This document shows, piece after piece, positions 8,107 to 15,796 of a stretch of DNA of 42,642 nt. Origin of the DNA: Methylococcaceae bacterium. Its GTDB lineage: Bacteria; Pseudomonadota; Gammaproteobacteria; Methylococcales; Methylomonadaceae. The notes beneath the pieces were generated by a model, which made no database searches, was not told the origin of the DNA, and was given only the letters and a program-made list of their open reading frames with translations. Position 1 is the first letter of the stretch. The number at the start of each line of letters is the position of its first letter. Made by a program: the position numbers and the translations under genes. The stretch lies in assembly GCA_030627265.1 (NCBI GenBank), contig DAOUSK010000007.1, forward strand, positions 1 to 42,642, in the 5' to 3' direction.

Positions 8107-9861
8107 TGTCTCTTGGTTCGCTTTATTATCCGGGACTCTTCTATTGATGAAATAGCTGTTGCCGGTGATTTCTTTTGCTTTATGTTTAGCGTCCGCAGCT
8201 AAGTCCGCAATTTCCATATGTGATTCACAATTAAAGGTTGCACAGGATTCGACTACGCCAATTGAAAGACTCAATAATGGATAGAAACACGGCTTACCCT
8301 TTCTATCTGTTGCATGCATTCCTTTTGCCAGTTGATGCTCTTGAGTATATAAAGCGACTACCGACTGTTTGAAAGAAGAGAGTATTCTTTTACACAAAAG
8401 CTCAAAATTTTGCTGATTAAAAATGACAATAAAATCATCTCCACCAATGTGACCTACCGTTCCTGTGCTATCAGGTATGGAGTCTGATAATAATTTTGCT
8501 AATAATTTTATGGCTTGATCCCCTTTATCGTAGCCATAAATATCATTAAATGGCTTGAAATTATCTAGATCAAAATACCCAATCGAAAATCGCACTTCAT
8601 TAGCTATATTATGATTAATAATATTATTGATGGGTGTAATGACTGGTAATAAGGTCAATGGATTAGCATGCTGTGCGTTTTTTATTTGTTGGCTGGTAAT
8701 CAATTGCAACAAATCCCTAACTGTTCCTACCCCTTTGTACTTATTATTTTCTGTTATGACAAAAGCTTGCTCATTGCGCAAACTATTGGTTAGCTGTTGG
8801 CTGACTTCTTCAATGGGGCGTTGGTAGTCAAAAATAAAAGGTTCTCTATCAATAAATTTTTCAACGGCTTTATTTCCATGTAAGTCTATTCCATAGCGAC
8901 TAGAAAAAAGCTGTGTTAAAAACCGGTCTTTACAAAGGAGTCCTGCGACTAATCCATCTTTTACCAGAGGAATTAAGGTCAATTGGCTGTTTTTTTGAAA
9001 TATATCGAGCACGTCATTATTACTATATTGAGGTGAAATAGGCGTTATCTCTTGAGCAATTTCCCCAATGCTTAATGCCGCTGTTAGGTCACTGACTCGG
9101 TTTTGTTTAAATAATCCTTCAGGAATATTTAACACCGGCACTGCTGCTGGGCGTGCAAAGTAATAGCCCTGACAAAATGCCACGCCTATTTTTTCGACAG
9201 CATGATATTCAGCTTCGGTCTCTACACCTTCAGCAATAACTTGGCAGTTAGTTGCTGCTGCTGCCATGCTTTGAATAGATCGAACAAAATTAAGTTTTAC
9301 CGAGTCTTTGTCTATATCTTGAATGAAATGTCGATCGATTTTAACGTAATCAGGCATTAACTCAGTCCACAAGCGCAAACCAGAATAACCTGCTCCTAAA
9401 TCATCTAGTGCAATTTCAAAGCCCATTTCACGATAATGCTTTATGGCATTGCGCATGACTTCGTAATTATCTGTTGGCTGGTGTTCGGTTATTTCTATCA
9501 CAACACGTGAAGCCGGAATTCCCATCTTTTTTAAAACCGCTAAAGTTTCCCCTTTTTTAAAGGCCGAATCTAGCAGAACTTCAGGGCTGATATTAAGGAA
9601 TAATTTTTGCGATAGTTTTAGGGTGGAGTATTGTTCTATACTCGTTTTTCGGCAGACTCTTTCAAGTGCTAATGATTGCTTAAAACGTTCGGCCGCACTA
9701 AATAAGTTAAGTGGGTTATGTAGAGGGCTATCAGATGGGCCTCTGATCAGAGCTTCATAAGAAAAATTTTCTCTTTTTGCTAATGAAACTATCGGTTGAA
9801 AAAGAGACGTTAATTTTTGGTTCTGAATAATGTCGCGCAGGTGTTGATTAAGGTGATCCAT
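8074..9861 (-). CDS. EAL-CBS-GGDEF c-di-GMP signalling protein
   Basis: 595 residues with no membrane segment. Order: EAL phosphodiesterase domain (about 10-245), a pair of CBS-like repeats (about 265-385), GGDEF domain (about 410-575). The EAL domain keeps EALIRG, the Asn of LNISPE, the Glu of VIEITEH, DDLGAG, KID and AEGVETE, so it should hydrolyse c-di-GMP. The GGDEF signature reads GGDDF and no RxxD inhibitory site is visible, so cyclase activity is uncertain. CBS pairs usually sense adenine nucleotides, which suggests energy-state control; that is inference. It is convergent with the two-component operon and stands alone. Confidence 0.9.
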   Translation of the reverse strand: MDHLNQHLRDIIQNQKLTSLFQPIVSLAKRENFSYEALIRGPSDSPLHNPLNLFSAAERFKQSLALERVCRKTSIEQYSTLKLSQKLFLNISPEVLLDSAFKKGETLAVLKKMGIPASRVVIEITEHQPTDNYEVMRNAIKHYREMGFEIALDDLGAGYSGLRLWTELMPDYVKIDRHFIQDIDKDSVKLNFVRSIQSMAAAATNCQVIAEGVETEAEYHAVEKIGVAFCQGYYFARPAAVPVLNIPEGLFKQNRVSDLTAALSIGEIAQEITPISPQYSNNDVLDIFQKNSQLTLIPLVKDGLVAGLLCKDRFLTQLFSSRYGIDLHGNKAVEKFIDREPFIFDYQRPIEEVSQQLTNSLRNEQAFVITENNKYKGVGTVRDLLQLITSQQIKNAQHANPLTLLPVITPINNIINHNIANEVRFSIGYFDLDNFKPFNDIYGYDKGDQAIKLLAKLLSDSIPDSTGTVGHIGGDDFIVIFNQQNFELLCKRILSSFKQSVVALYTQEHQLAKGMHATDRKGKPCFYPLLSLSIGVVESCATFNCESHMEIADLAADAKHKAKEITGNSYFINRRVPDNKANQETETVNNSGDCK

Positions 9862-10081
9862 TTCGTATTTTCTTCAATAGATACCGCAAGCTTAGAAGGT
9901 AGAGTATTAATTATTTTCCTGCTCCTTAACGGTATAAAAATAGTTGGTGTAGTCTAGCAACGGAATGTGATATTTTTATGACAGAGAATTTCATCTAAAT
10001 TTAGCTTGCTAATTTATAGATAACAATAGCTCAACAGAATTGAACCCTATGAAAATAGGGGGATTAGGGGGGGGTATTATT
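9862..10081. other. Spacer upstream of the EAL-CBS-GGDEF gene
   Basis: AT-rich, with no open frame of note. It should hold the promoter of the minus-strand gene starting at 9861. CCCTAT-GAAA-ATAGGG (near 10045-10060) is a short palindrome, followed by two G runs just before the transposase remnant. Confidence 0.4.
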
Positions 10082-10219
10082 ATGAGCACAAAACGAAAAA
10101 CATATGGTGCGAGGTTTAAGGTAAAGGTTGCCTTAAATGTTTATAAAGGTAACACAAAAGAAAACCTGCTTGATTTTTTGTTAGGAACGAGAAAATATTC
10201 CAGAAATGTGATTGAGTGA
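10082..10219 (+). pseudogene. IS3-family transposase OrfA remnant
   Basis: A 45-codon open frame from ATG 10082 to TGA 10217-10219. Its start, MSTKRKTYGARFKVKVALN, matches the opening of IS3-family OrfA proteins (KRKRYSAEFKAKVALEALKG type), which continue into a helix-turn-helix. After about 30 residues the similarity ends, and no OrfB or DDE residues follow. It is a decayed insertion-sequence end. No clear terminal repeats can be assigned. Confidence 0.6.
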
Positions 10220-10344
10220 GACTATTTGAGGTTTATTTTAATTGTATGAAGGGCGTGCAATATTGAGGTGGTTTTGGAGTTTTCCATATTGTGTAATGCT
10301 AGCCCCAATATATTTACATTTAAACTCATATAACTAAAAAAAAC

Positions 10345-10418
10345 AGTCATTCCTGCATGCCCCTAGCAGGAATCTATTATGGTCATCATTCCCGACTAAA
10401 GACTTCGGGAATGATGAC
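10345..10418. repeat. Pair of REP-like hairpins
   Basis: The first hairpin is ATTCCTGC (10349-10356) / GCAGGAAT (10366-10373). The second has perfect 14-base arms, 10382-10395 (GTCATCATTCCCGA) and 10405-10418, with a 9-base loop. Both carry the GTCATTCC motif of REP-type extragenic palindromes. They lie 31 bases beyond the stop of the minus-strand parA-like gene and may also act as its terminator. Confidence 0.75.
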
Positions 10419-10448
10419 TATTGCAGTGATTATTTATTAGAATTGATA

Positions 10449-11192
10449 TTATTTTATGCTTGCTAGTAATTCTTCCCAAAGGGATTGGTAAGCCTCTACT
10501 GAGCGAGATCTCTTAGTATATCCGCCTAAGGGCATGCGTTCCCAACCCATGCGTTCAATATCACTGGCATAGGGAATAATGCTTTGCAATATGTCGGGGT
10601 GCTGTTGGGCTAATGTTTCAATGATCTCTCGGTGCATTTTTTTACGTCGGTCAGCCATAGAGAAGAAGGGTAATAGCTGAATGTTTTTAAGATTGTTATC
10701 TTTAATGTATTTTTTTAACTGCTCTAAGGTGCGTAGGGAGAGCGTGGTAGGAATAATTGGCGATAGCAATAAATCAGATGCTTCAAAGATAGCCTCAGAT
10801 AATAATGAAATATTAGGCGGGCAATCTAAAAAAATAAAATCGTATTCCTTGGCTAAAGGGGCTAATAATTTTTTAAGGCGTTGAGTCGGTTTTTTACGTT
10901 CATCTAGAACTAAATCAAGATTTCGGAAGGAAAAATCGGCAGGAAGTAAATCAAGATTTTCAAAGTCAGTCGCTTTAATTAAACCATCAAGTTCGCGGTC
11001 TCCTGCAATTAACTCTTTACTGCCACCTTTTACTTTGGGTTTTACTCTAAAGTAGTAGCTGCTTGCACCTTGTGGATCTAAATCCCAGACCAGTGTTTTG
11101 TAATTGTTCCGAGCTGCTAAAAAAGCAAGGTTGACAGCGGTTGAGGTTTTTCCGACACCGCCTTTTATATTATAGGTAGCAATAATAGTCAT
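10449..11192 (-). CDS. ParA/MinD-family ATPase
   Basis: 247 residues. The deviant Walker A motif KGGVGKTS begins at residue 10, with the signature lysine at its start. Walker A' is WDLDPQG and Walker B is FIFLDCPP. Such ATPases bind DNA non-specifically as ATP dimers and position plasmids, chromosomes or protein cargo over the nucleoid. No parB, parS-like repeats or replication gene is near, so this is an orphan ParA of the cargo-positioning (McdA-like) type rather than a partition gene; that is inference. It follows a CHAD-domain gene by 10 bases on the same strand, which makes the CHAD protein the likely partner or cargo adaptor. Confidence 0.9.
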   Translation of the reverse strand: MTIIATYNIKGGVGKTSTAVNLAFLAARNNYKTLVWDLDPQGASSYYFRVKPKVKGGSKELIAGDRELDGLIKATDFENLDLLPADFSFRNLDLVLDERKKPTQRLKKLLAPLAKEYDFIFLDCPPNISLLSEAIFEASDLLLSPIIPTTLSLRTLEQLKKYIKDNNLKNIQLLPFFSMADRRKKMHREIIETLAQQHPDILQSIIPYASDIERMGWERMPLGGYTKRSRSVEAYQSLWEELLASIK

Positions 11193-11202
11193 TAATATTC
11201 CT

Positions 11203-12738
11203 TTATGCTTTTTGGGTAAATAATTGTTTAAACATGGTTTTATTTTTTGCTTCTATAAATAAACTGAACTGCTGGGAAAAATGATTACGAGCTTCACATT
11301 TTTTAGTGTCTAAATACTGAACTAAAACTCCCATGGCTAGCAATGTATTTGCAGGTACCTGTTCGCGCATCATTTCATCGCTAAAATCCTTGATGCTTAA
11401 TTCTTGAACTTCATAATCTTGAAAATCGCCTAAAACTGACTGAAAGCCTTTTAATGATTTAATGGCTAATTTAATGTTTGTTTCAGGATATAGGCTTTGA
11501 AAAAATTCCATTAGATAGCGTAATTTCTTACAGGTTTTTCTTAAATCGTGTAGTGCTTCAGCAGGAGATGAGTCAGTAATAGCTTCACCTTCTTTTAATA
11601 CACGCTGATATACCTTCCAAATTCGTTGATTAGCGAGTTCAAAAATAGTTTGGTCTGCTTGGCTGGCTGCGCTTTTTTTAGGCAGTGGTTCATTTAAGTA
11701 CTCTTCCCAAGCAAGTAGTTGTTTATTATATTCTGGGCTCTTTAATTTTTCAGCAAGCTCTTTTTGAGCCTGTTTTTGTTTTTGTATAAGGAAGTCATGT
11801 AAAGGCGCTATATTGTCTTGCAAAGTTAAGGGTAAGACGTCTTTATATTGTGGGTAACTAAGTAAATAAACATCCAAGTCACGGGTAGGGCCTGTGATTT
11901 GTCCTAGCCAAGCAAAAAAGCTAGCATGTTTAGCAACTATTTCCGCTGGTAAGGTGTTTTTAATTTGGCTTAATCCGGAGCGAGTTCTGCGGACAGCAAC
12001 ACGAAAATCATGCAAAAATTCTGAGTCTGTATCGGCAATTGTGCCCGATTCATTGGTATGAATCGCTTGTAATAAATGTTTATAAATCAAATTGCTTGCT
12101 TGGTCAGCGCGCATATCTGGTTTTAATTTGATAGCCAGCTTAGAGCTATAATCTTTAGGTTTTCGACCTTGTTGTTTAAGAGCTTCCTCTAAAACGGTGC
12201 TGTAAGTCGATGGGGTAAGCTCAAATTTATCCTGTAAAAGGCTGGTGAATTTTTGCAGAGCTTTGTCGTAACCTTTAAGAGGGTGAAGCTGTATACGGTT
12301 TTTTAGAAACTCGTAATCATCAATTTGTAAGCGCAAAACGATTTTTTGATCTTTATTTAAAATATTGATCAGGTAAGTTTCATAGGGGAGGTGGCATAAG
12401 GGCAATAAAGCTCTCATTTCCAAAGGGGGAGTAATCTGCTGTTTAAATACCCCGTCAGGGAATTCTTGACTAAAACTAGGGACGTTTTCAATATCTAAAC
12501 TGGCAATTGAATGCCCTTTTTTATTATCATTTAACGCGAGACGTGAAATGATTTGAGAATGGTTGAATTCGCAAATCATATTGGCGTTATATAAGCGCCA
12601 GTCAAAGGTATCATAAAATGTTTTTATCGTATATTGCTGCGTTACTATCTGCAGGTCGACCTCTTTAGTAAGTTTTGATATAAACTTTTTAGCGCTGAGG
12701 TTTGAAGGTAACTCAAAATTTGAAGGATTTTCTGTCAT
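11203..12738 (-). CDS. CYTH-CHAD domain protein
   Basis: 511 residues. The N-terminal part (about 25-185) has the CYTH-type YDTFDWRLYNANM strand but lacks the usual N-terminal ExExK metal-binding motif, so triphosphate hydrolysis is doubtful. The CHAD part (about 210-500) is helical with the conserved basic His/Arg stretches LHDFRVAVRRTRSG and LHDLRKTCKKLRYLMEFF. CHAD domains bind polyphosphate and localise to polyphosphate granules in several bacteria. It is the upstream gene of a two-gene unit with the ParA-like ATPase (10-base gap). The ATG at 12738 is the only reasonable start. Confidence 0.88.
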   Translation of the reverse strand: MTENPSNFELPSNLSAKKFISKLTKEVDLQIVTQQYTIKTFYDTFDWRLYNANMICEFNHSQIISRLALNDNKKGHSIASLDIENVPSFSQEFPDGVFKQQITPPLEMRALLPLCHLPYETYLINILNKDQKIVLRLQIDDYEFLKNRIQLHPLKGYDKALQKFTSLLQDKFELTPSTYSTVLEEALKQQGRKPKDYSSKLAIKLKPDMRADQASNLIYKHLLQAIHTNESGTIADTDSEFLHDFRVAVRRTRSGLSQIKNTLPAEIVAKHASFFAWLGQITGPTRDLDVYLLSYPQYKDVLPLTLQDNIAPLHDFLIQKQKQAQKELAEKLKSPEYNKQLLAWEEYLNEPLPKKSAASQADQTIFELANQRIWKVYQRVLKEGEAITDSSPAEALHDLRKTCKKLRYLMEFFQSLYPETNIKLAIKSLKGFQSVLGDFQDYEVQELSIKDFSDEMMREQVPANTLLAMGVLVQYLDTKKCEARNHFSQQFSLFIEAKNKTMFKQLFTQKA

Positions 12739-12937
12739 TAGTTCTGAATAAGTTTAGTTAAAGTAGTCGCTGTTATTAGCTTATTTTTTTGATTGTATCG
12801 TTATTCGGGAACATTAGCATTTTTATGTGTACAGAATTATGACAATCATTTTTTTATTCAAGAGTGAATAAGTGAGGGGCAAGTAAAGGGTAGGGGCGTT
12901 AGGTTTTACTCTGAATTGTAAAGGAAGAGGTGGATAG

Positions 12938-12982
12938 TTTTAATGGCTTACACATGCTAAACCTATATATAAGCCATTAAAA
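12938..12982. repeat. Perfect 13-base inverted repeat
   Basis: TTTTAATGGCTTA (12938-12950) and TAAGCCATTAAAA (12970-12982) are separated by 19 bases. It lies in the 273-base gap between the H1-like gene and the CHAD gene, both on the minus strand. It could be a terminator for the former or an operator for the latter. Confidence 0.65.
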
Positions 12983-12989
12983 TCTAGAG

Positions 12990-13008
12990 CATTAAAGAAA
13001 TTTTAATG
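12990..13008 (-). terminator. AT-rich hairpin after the H1-like gene
   Basis: CATTAAA (12990-12996) and TTTAATG (13002-13008) with a 5-base loop, starting 3 bases past the stop of the minus-strand H1-like gene. The stem is weak, so this is a tentative terminator together with the larger palindrome beside it. Confidence 0.4.
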
Positions 13009-13011
13009 TTC

Positions 13012-13212
13012 TTAAGCTGCTTTTTTAACTGCTTTTTTTGCAATTTTTTGTGCTGATTTTTTGTTACTTGCTTTTTTATTTAAAACTGCTTTTGTCGCTT
13101 TTTTGATAACAGATTTAGCGTTTTTCTTAGCAATAACTTTTTTAGAAACTGCTTTTTTAGTGATTTTTTTAGCAACTTTAAGTGCAACTTTTTTCTTAAC
13201 TACTTTTGACAT
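13012..13212 (-). CDS. Histone H1-like lysine/alanine-rich DNA-binding protein
   Basis: 66 residues from ATG 13212, which has the Shine-Dalgarno GGAGAA 7 bases upstream. A longer frame to 13236 adds 8 residues that do not fit. The protein is 26/66 lysine, with many Ala-Lys-Lys repeats, no acidic residue and no arginine. It resembles the C-terminal tails of eukaryotic H1, AlgP and the PHB-granule proteins PhaF/PhaM. Such tails bind DNA electrostatically. AlgP of Pseudomonas aeruginosa has been reported to affect even spacing of polyphosphate granules, which is notable because a CHAD and a ParA gene lie next on the same strand. Confidence 0.85.
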   Translation of the reverse strand: MSKVVKKKVALKVAKKITKKAVSKKVIAKKNAKSVIKKATKAVLNKKASNKKSAQKIAKKAVKKAA

Positions 13213-13319
13213 GCTTTTCTCCAATAAATAATACAAATAACTTACTAAAAGTAATAAGTTATAGCAATAATACTTTTTTTAAATTTTTTAGTCAACAAAA
13301 TATGTCAATTAGTTATAAA

Positions 13320-13346
13320 ATATAACCACTTGGCGTGTGGTTATAT
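13320..13346 (+). promoter_or_regulatory. Palindromic operator or 5' UTR hairpin
   Basis: ATATAACCAC (13320-13329) and GTGGTTATAT (13337-13346) are perfect 10-base arms around a 7-base loop. They end 12 bases before the ATG at 13359, directly upstream of the Shine-Dalgarno AGGAGGG. It is either a repressor site or an RNA hairpin controlling ribosome access. It lies between two divergent genes encoding small basic or HTH-like proteins. Confidence 0.6.
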
Positions 13347-13358
13347 TAGGAGGGTGTT

Positions 13359-13637
13359 ATGAGTTTTATAGAGTTTAAAAAATTATTGCTTGATGCAGAG
13401 ATAAGTCTGCCAAAATTTAGCAAGCTAATTAAGGTGAGTGATAAAAATTTACAGTCGTATAAGAAAAAAGATGAAGTTCCTAATGCTATTGCTGTTGTGG
13501 CGCGCTGTTTTGCAGAAATGAATGAGAAGGGTATGGATTATCGTTTGTTGATTGACAGTTTAGAGCTCAAAGCAAAAGTTAAAAAAGGCGCTGGTTTTGC
13601 TAGAAAGCATAAAGAAGAGAATGCTGCTGTTGAGTGA
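13359..13637 (+). CDS. Small HTH-like protein of unknown function
   Basis: 92 residues with a very strong Shine-Dalgarno (AGGAGGG) before the ATG. Residues about 15-45 (LPKFSKLIKVSDKNLQSYK) look like a helix-turn-helix of the Xre/Cro kind, followed by a second helical pair and a Lys-rich tail (KAKVKKGAGFARKHKEE). I do not recognise a named family. It is divergent from the H1-like gene, and the 10-base palindrome in its leader may be its own operator. A DNA-binding regulatory role is likely but unproven. Confidence 0.65.
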   Translation: MSFIEFKKLLLDAEISLPKFSKLIKVSDKNLQSYKKKDEVPNAIAVVARCFAEMNEKGMDYRLLIDSLELKAKVKKGAGFARKHKEENAAVE

Positions 13638-13731
13638 GGTTGTCTGTCATTGTTGCTGAAAATGAAAGGGCTGAAATCTACGGCTCAATGATTTTTAGTT
13701 CGCAGTAGAGAGAGGGGAATCTAGGTGATTT

Positions 13732-14898
13732 TCAATGACTACTTGCTAGTTGTTGATTGTAAAGTGCCGCGATTAAGTTTGATTGATAGACTATGCCGAC
13801 TAAGCGGTTTTCTTCATTAACAATAGGAATTTGGCGGTACCCTTGTAAGGACATCAGTTTGATTAACTCTACGATATGACTTGAATCATTTAGGGTGGTA
13901 ACGGAGGTTGTCATTATATGGCCAACAAATTCTGGTTTTGATGCAGTGAGATTATTCGTTCTTTGAATAAAGCGACGAAATTTATCTTGAATGCTTTCGT
14001 AGGCATTCAAATCAATAAACTTGAAAAAGTCATTCCACGTGATGATGCCAATAACACGATTTGCTCTATCTATAACTGGCATTGCTTTGAGTTTGTGTTT
14101 TTGCATTAGTTCCCAGGCTTGCTCTGCCTCTGTTCCATACTCAACAGTAATAATATTTTTAATCATAATATCGGCACAAGAGATATTACCTTTTATTCTT
14201 TTGAAGGCATTGGTTTCTATTTCTGCTAATAGAAAACTTAAATCAGAAGGTGTCATATCAATAAAGGTATCGGTGCTTTTTAATGCGCTGTTTATATCTT
14301 GTTCTGAAAAGCCAATGTGGTGGCTAGGGGCTGTGCTGATATGACGTTGACGACTTTCTTGTTGAGCGGGCAGTGAGTTGGGGTAATTTCTTTTTAAAAC
14401 TAAGCGGTTTATGATGATAGCTAGAATTAACAGGCTTATGACGTTGATCGCAACAGGAATTAATACAAAAGAGTAGCCAAGTGAGGAGATGGGATCCCCC
14501 ATCATTACGGGTGCTAGGCTGGTGGCTGCGCCAGGCGGGTGCAAGCAGCGTAAAAGTAGCATTAATAAAATAGAACCGCCAACGGCAGAAGCTTGCGCGG
14601 TGGTAGGATCAGCAATATTGAGCGCACAATAGACGCCAACAGTGGCTGAGATGATTTGCCCGCCAGCAAAAGGCCAAGGTTGTGCAAGTGGGCTATTGGG
14701 GATAAAAAACAGGATGATAACTGAAGCTCCCATCGAAGCAACAATAAGCGGGTAGCTAGGCCAGGGAGAGAAGATTTTAGTAATTAAAGCAATGAAAAAA
14801 ATTGAGCAAAAGCAGGCGATTAGTGACAGGGCTTTAGCTTTTAAGCTGAAATTAACAGGATCAATAGTTAAGTATTTGAAAATATTTAATAAGTTCAT
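13732..14898 (-). CDS. HPP-family membrane protein with CBS pair
   Basis: 388 residues from ATG 14898, preceded by AAGGATCC. A longer frame runs to 14937 but begins with TTG and has no ribosome site. Four to five membrane helices (residues about 25-45, 50-70, 85-105, 110-130, 148-172) carry the HPP signature CLHPPGAATSLAP between helices. A soluble tail with two CBS motifs follows (about 240-300 and 325-380; MIKNIITVEYGTEAEQAW and GHIMTTSVTTLNDSSHIVEL). HPP proteins are proposed transporters, and a plant/cyanobacterial branch moves nitrite. The CBS pair probably gates by nucleotide or ionic strength. The substrate is unknown. Confidence 0.85.
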   Translation of the reverse strand: MNLLNIFKYLTIDPVNFSLKAKALSLIACFCSIFFIALITKIFSPWPSYPLIVASMGASVIILFFIPNSPLAQPWPFAGGQIISATVGVYCALNIADPTTAQASAVGGSILLMLLLRCLHPPGAATSLAPVMMGDPISSLGYSFVLIPVAINVISLLILAIIINRLVLKRNYPNSLPAQQESRQRHISTAPSHHIGFSEQDINSALKSTDTFIDMTPSDLSFLLAEIETNAFKRIKGNISCADIMIKNIITVEYGTEAEQAWELMQKHKLKAMPVIDRANRVIGIITWNDFFKFIDLNAYESIQDKFRRFIQRTNNLTASKPEFVGHIMTTSVTTLNDSSHIVELIKLMSLQGYRQIPIVNEENRLVGIVYQSNLIAALYNQQLASSH

Positions 14899-15133
14899 TT
14901 CTATGGATCCTTTTTTGTAAGGTAAAAATAAAAACAAAAATACTTGTGCGTAAGTCCTAAGTAAAGGGAGTGTTTTTACTTTGCGACAAAAGTAGCTTGA
15001 TAAAAGAATAGGTAAGTATGGCTAAATTTACAAGAGATATATTGCTGGATGTTATAAAATATTAAGTTATATTTTGTAAAAGGCAATAAAGCAGTATTTT
15101 TGAAAATACTATTGCCATGTTATTGGAGCTATT

Positions 15134-15778
15134 ATGCGCGTTATCCTTTTAGGGAGTCCTGGTTCAGGAAAAGGCACTCAAGCACAGTTTATTACCGAAA
15201 AGTATGCTATTCCACAAATATCAACGGGTGATATGTTGCGTGCAGCAGTGAGGGCTGGAACAGAAATGGGGCTTGCTGCAAAGAAAATTATGGATGATGG
15301 CGGGTTGATTTCAGATGATATTATCCTAGGTTTAATTAAAGATAGAATTAAAGAGTCAGATTGTACTAAAGGCTTTTTGTTAGATGGGTTTCCTCGTACT
15401 ATTGCACAAGCAGAAGGCTTGATTGAGATGGGTGTTGAAATTGATGCTGTCATTGAAATCGCTGTTGAAGACGATCAAATCATTCAACGCATGGGTGGGC
15501 GTCGGGTACATATGGAATCAGGGCGTAGTTATCATATTGAATTCAACCCACCTAAAACATCAGGTAAAGATGATGTGACCGGCGAAGACTTAATTCAGCG
15601 CGCTGATGATACAGAAGAGACGGTTAAAAAACGCTTAAGTGTTTATCATGAGCAAACCATGCCGTTAGTCACTTTTTATTCTGATCTTGCAAAACAAGAT
15701 AAGCTTAAATTTTCTTCTGTTGAAGGCGTAGGGACTGTCAGTGACATTACTGATAAAGTTTTTGCTGCATTAGCATAG
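15134..15778 (+). CDS. adk: Adenylate kinase
   Basis: 214 residues, the standard long bacterial form. P-loop [10 protein letters not shown] (residues 7-16), the NMP-binding STGDMLR, the DGFPRT motif and a LID domain without zinc cysteines are all present. It interconverts ATP + AMP and 2 ADP in the cytoplasm. An lpxD-like gene follows after 18 bases. Confidence 0.97.
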   Translation: MRVILLGSPGSGKGTQAQFITEKYAIPQISTGDMLRAAVRAGTEMGLAAKKIMDDGGLISDDIILGLIKDRIKESDCTKGFLLDGFPRTIAQAEGLIEMGVEIDAVIEIAVEDDQIIQRMGGRRVHMESGRSYHIEFNPPKTSGKDDVTGEDLIQRADDTEETVKKRLSVYHEQTMPLVTFYSDLAKQDKLKFSSVEGVGTVSDITDKVFAALA

Positions 15779-15796
15779 GTAAAACTAGGAGCAAAG

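Noticed and set aside
8002-8202. A 66-codon plus-strand frame after the response regulator
   Set aside because: It mostly overlaps the EAL-CBS-GGDEF gene and the 19-base duplication on the other strand and has no recognisable features.
10449-11192. Plasmid partition locus or integrated plasmid
   Set aside because: Only a ParA-like gene is present; no parB, replication gene or iteron-like repeats lie near, and flanks are chromosomal.
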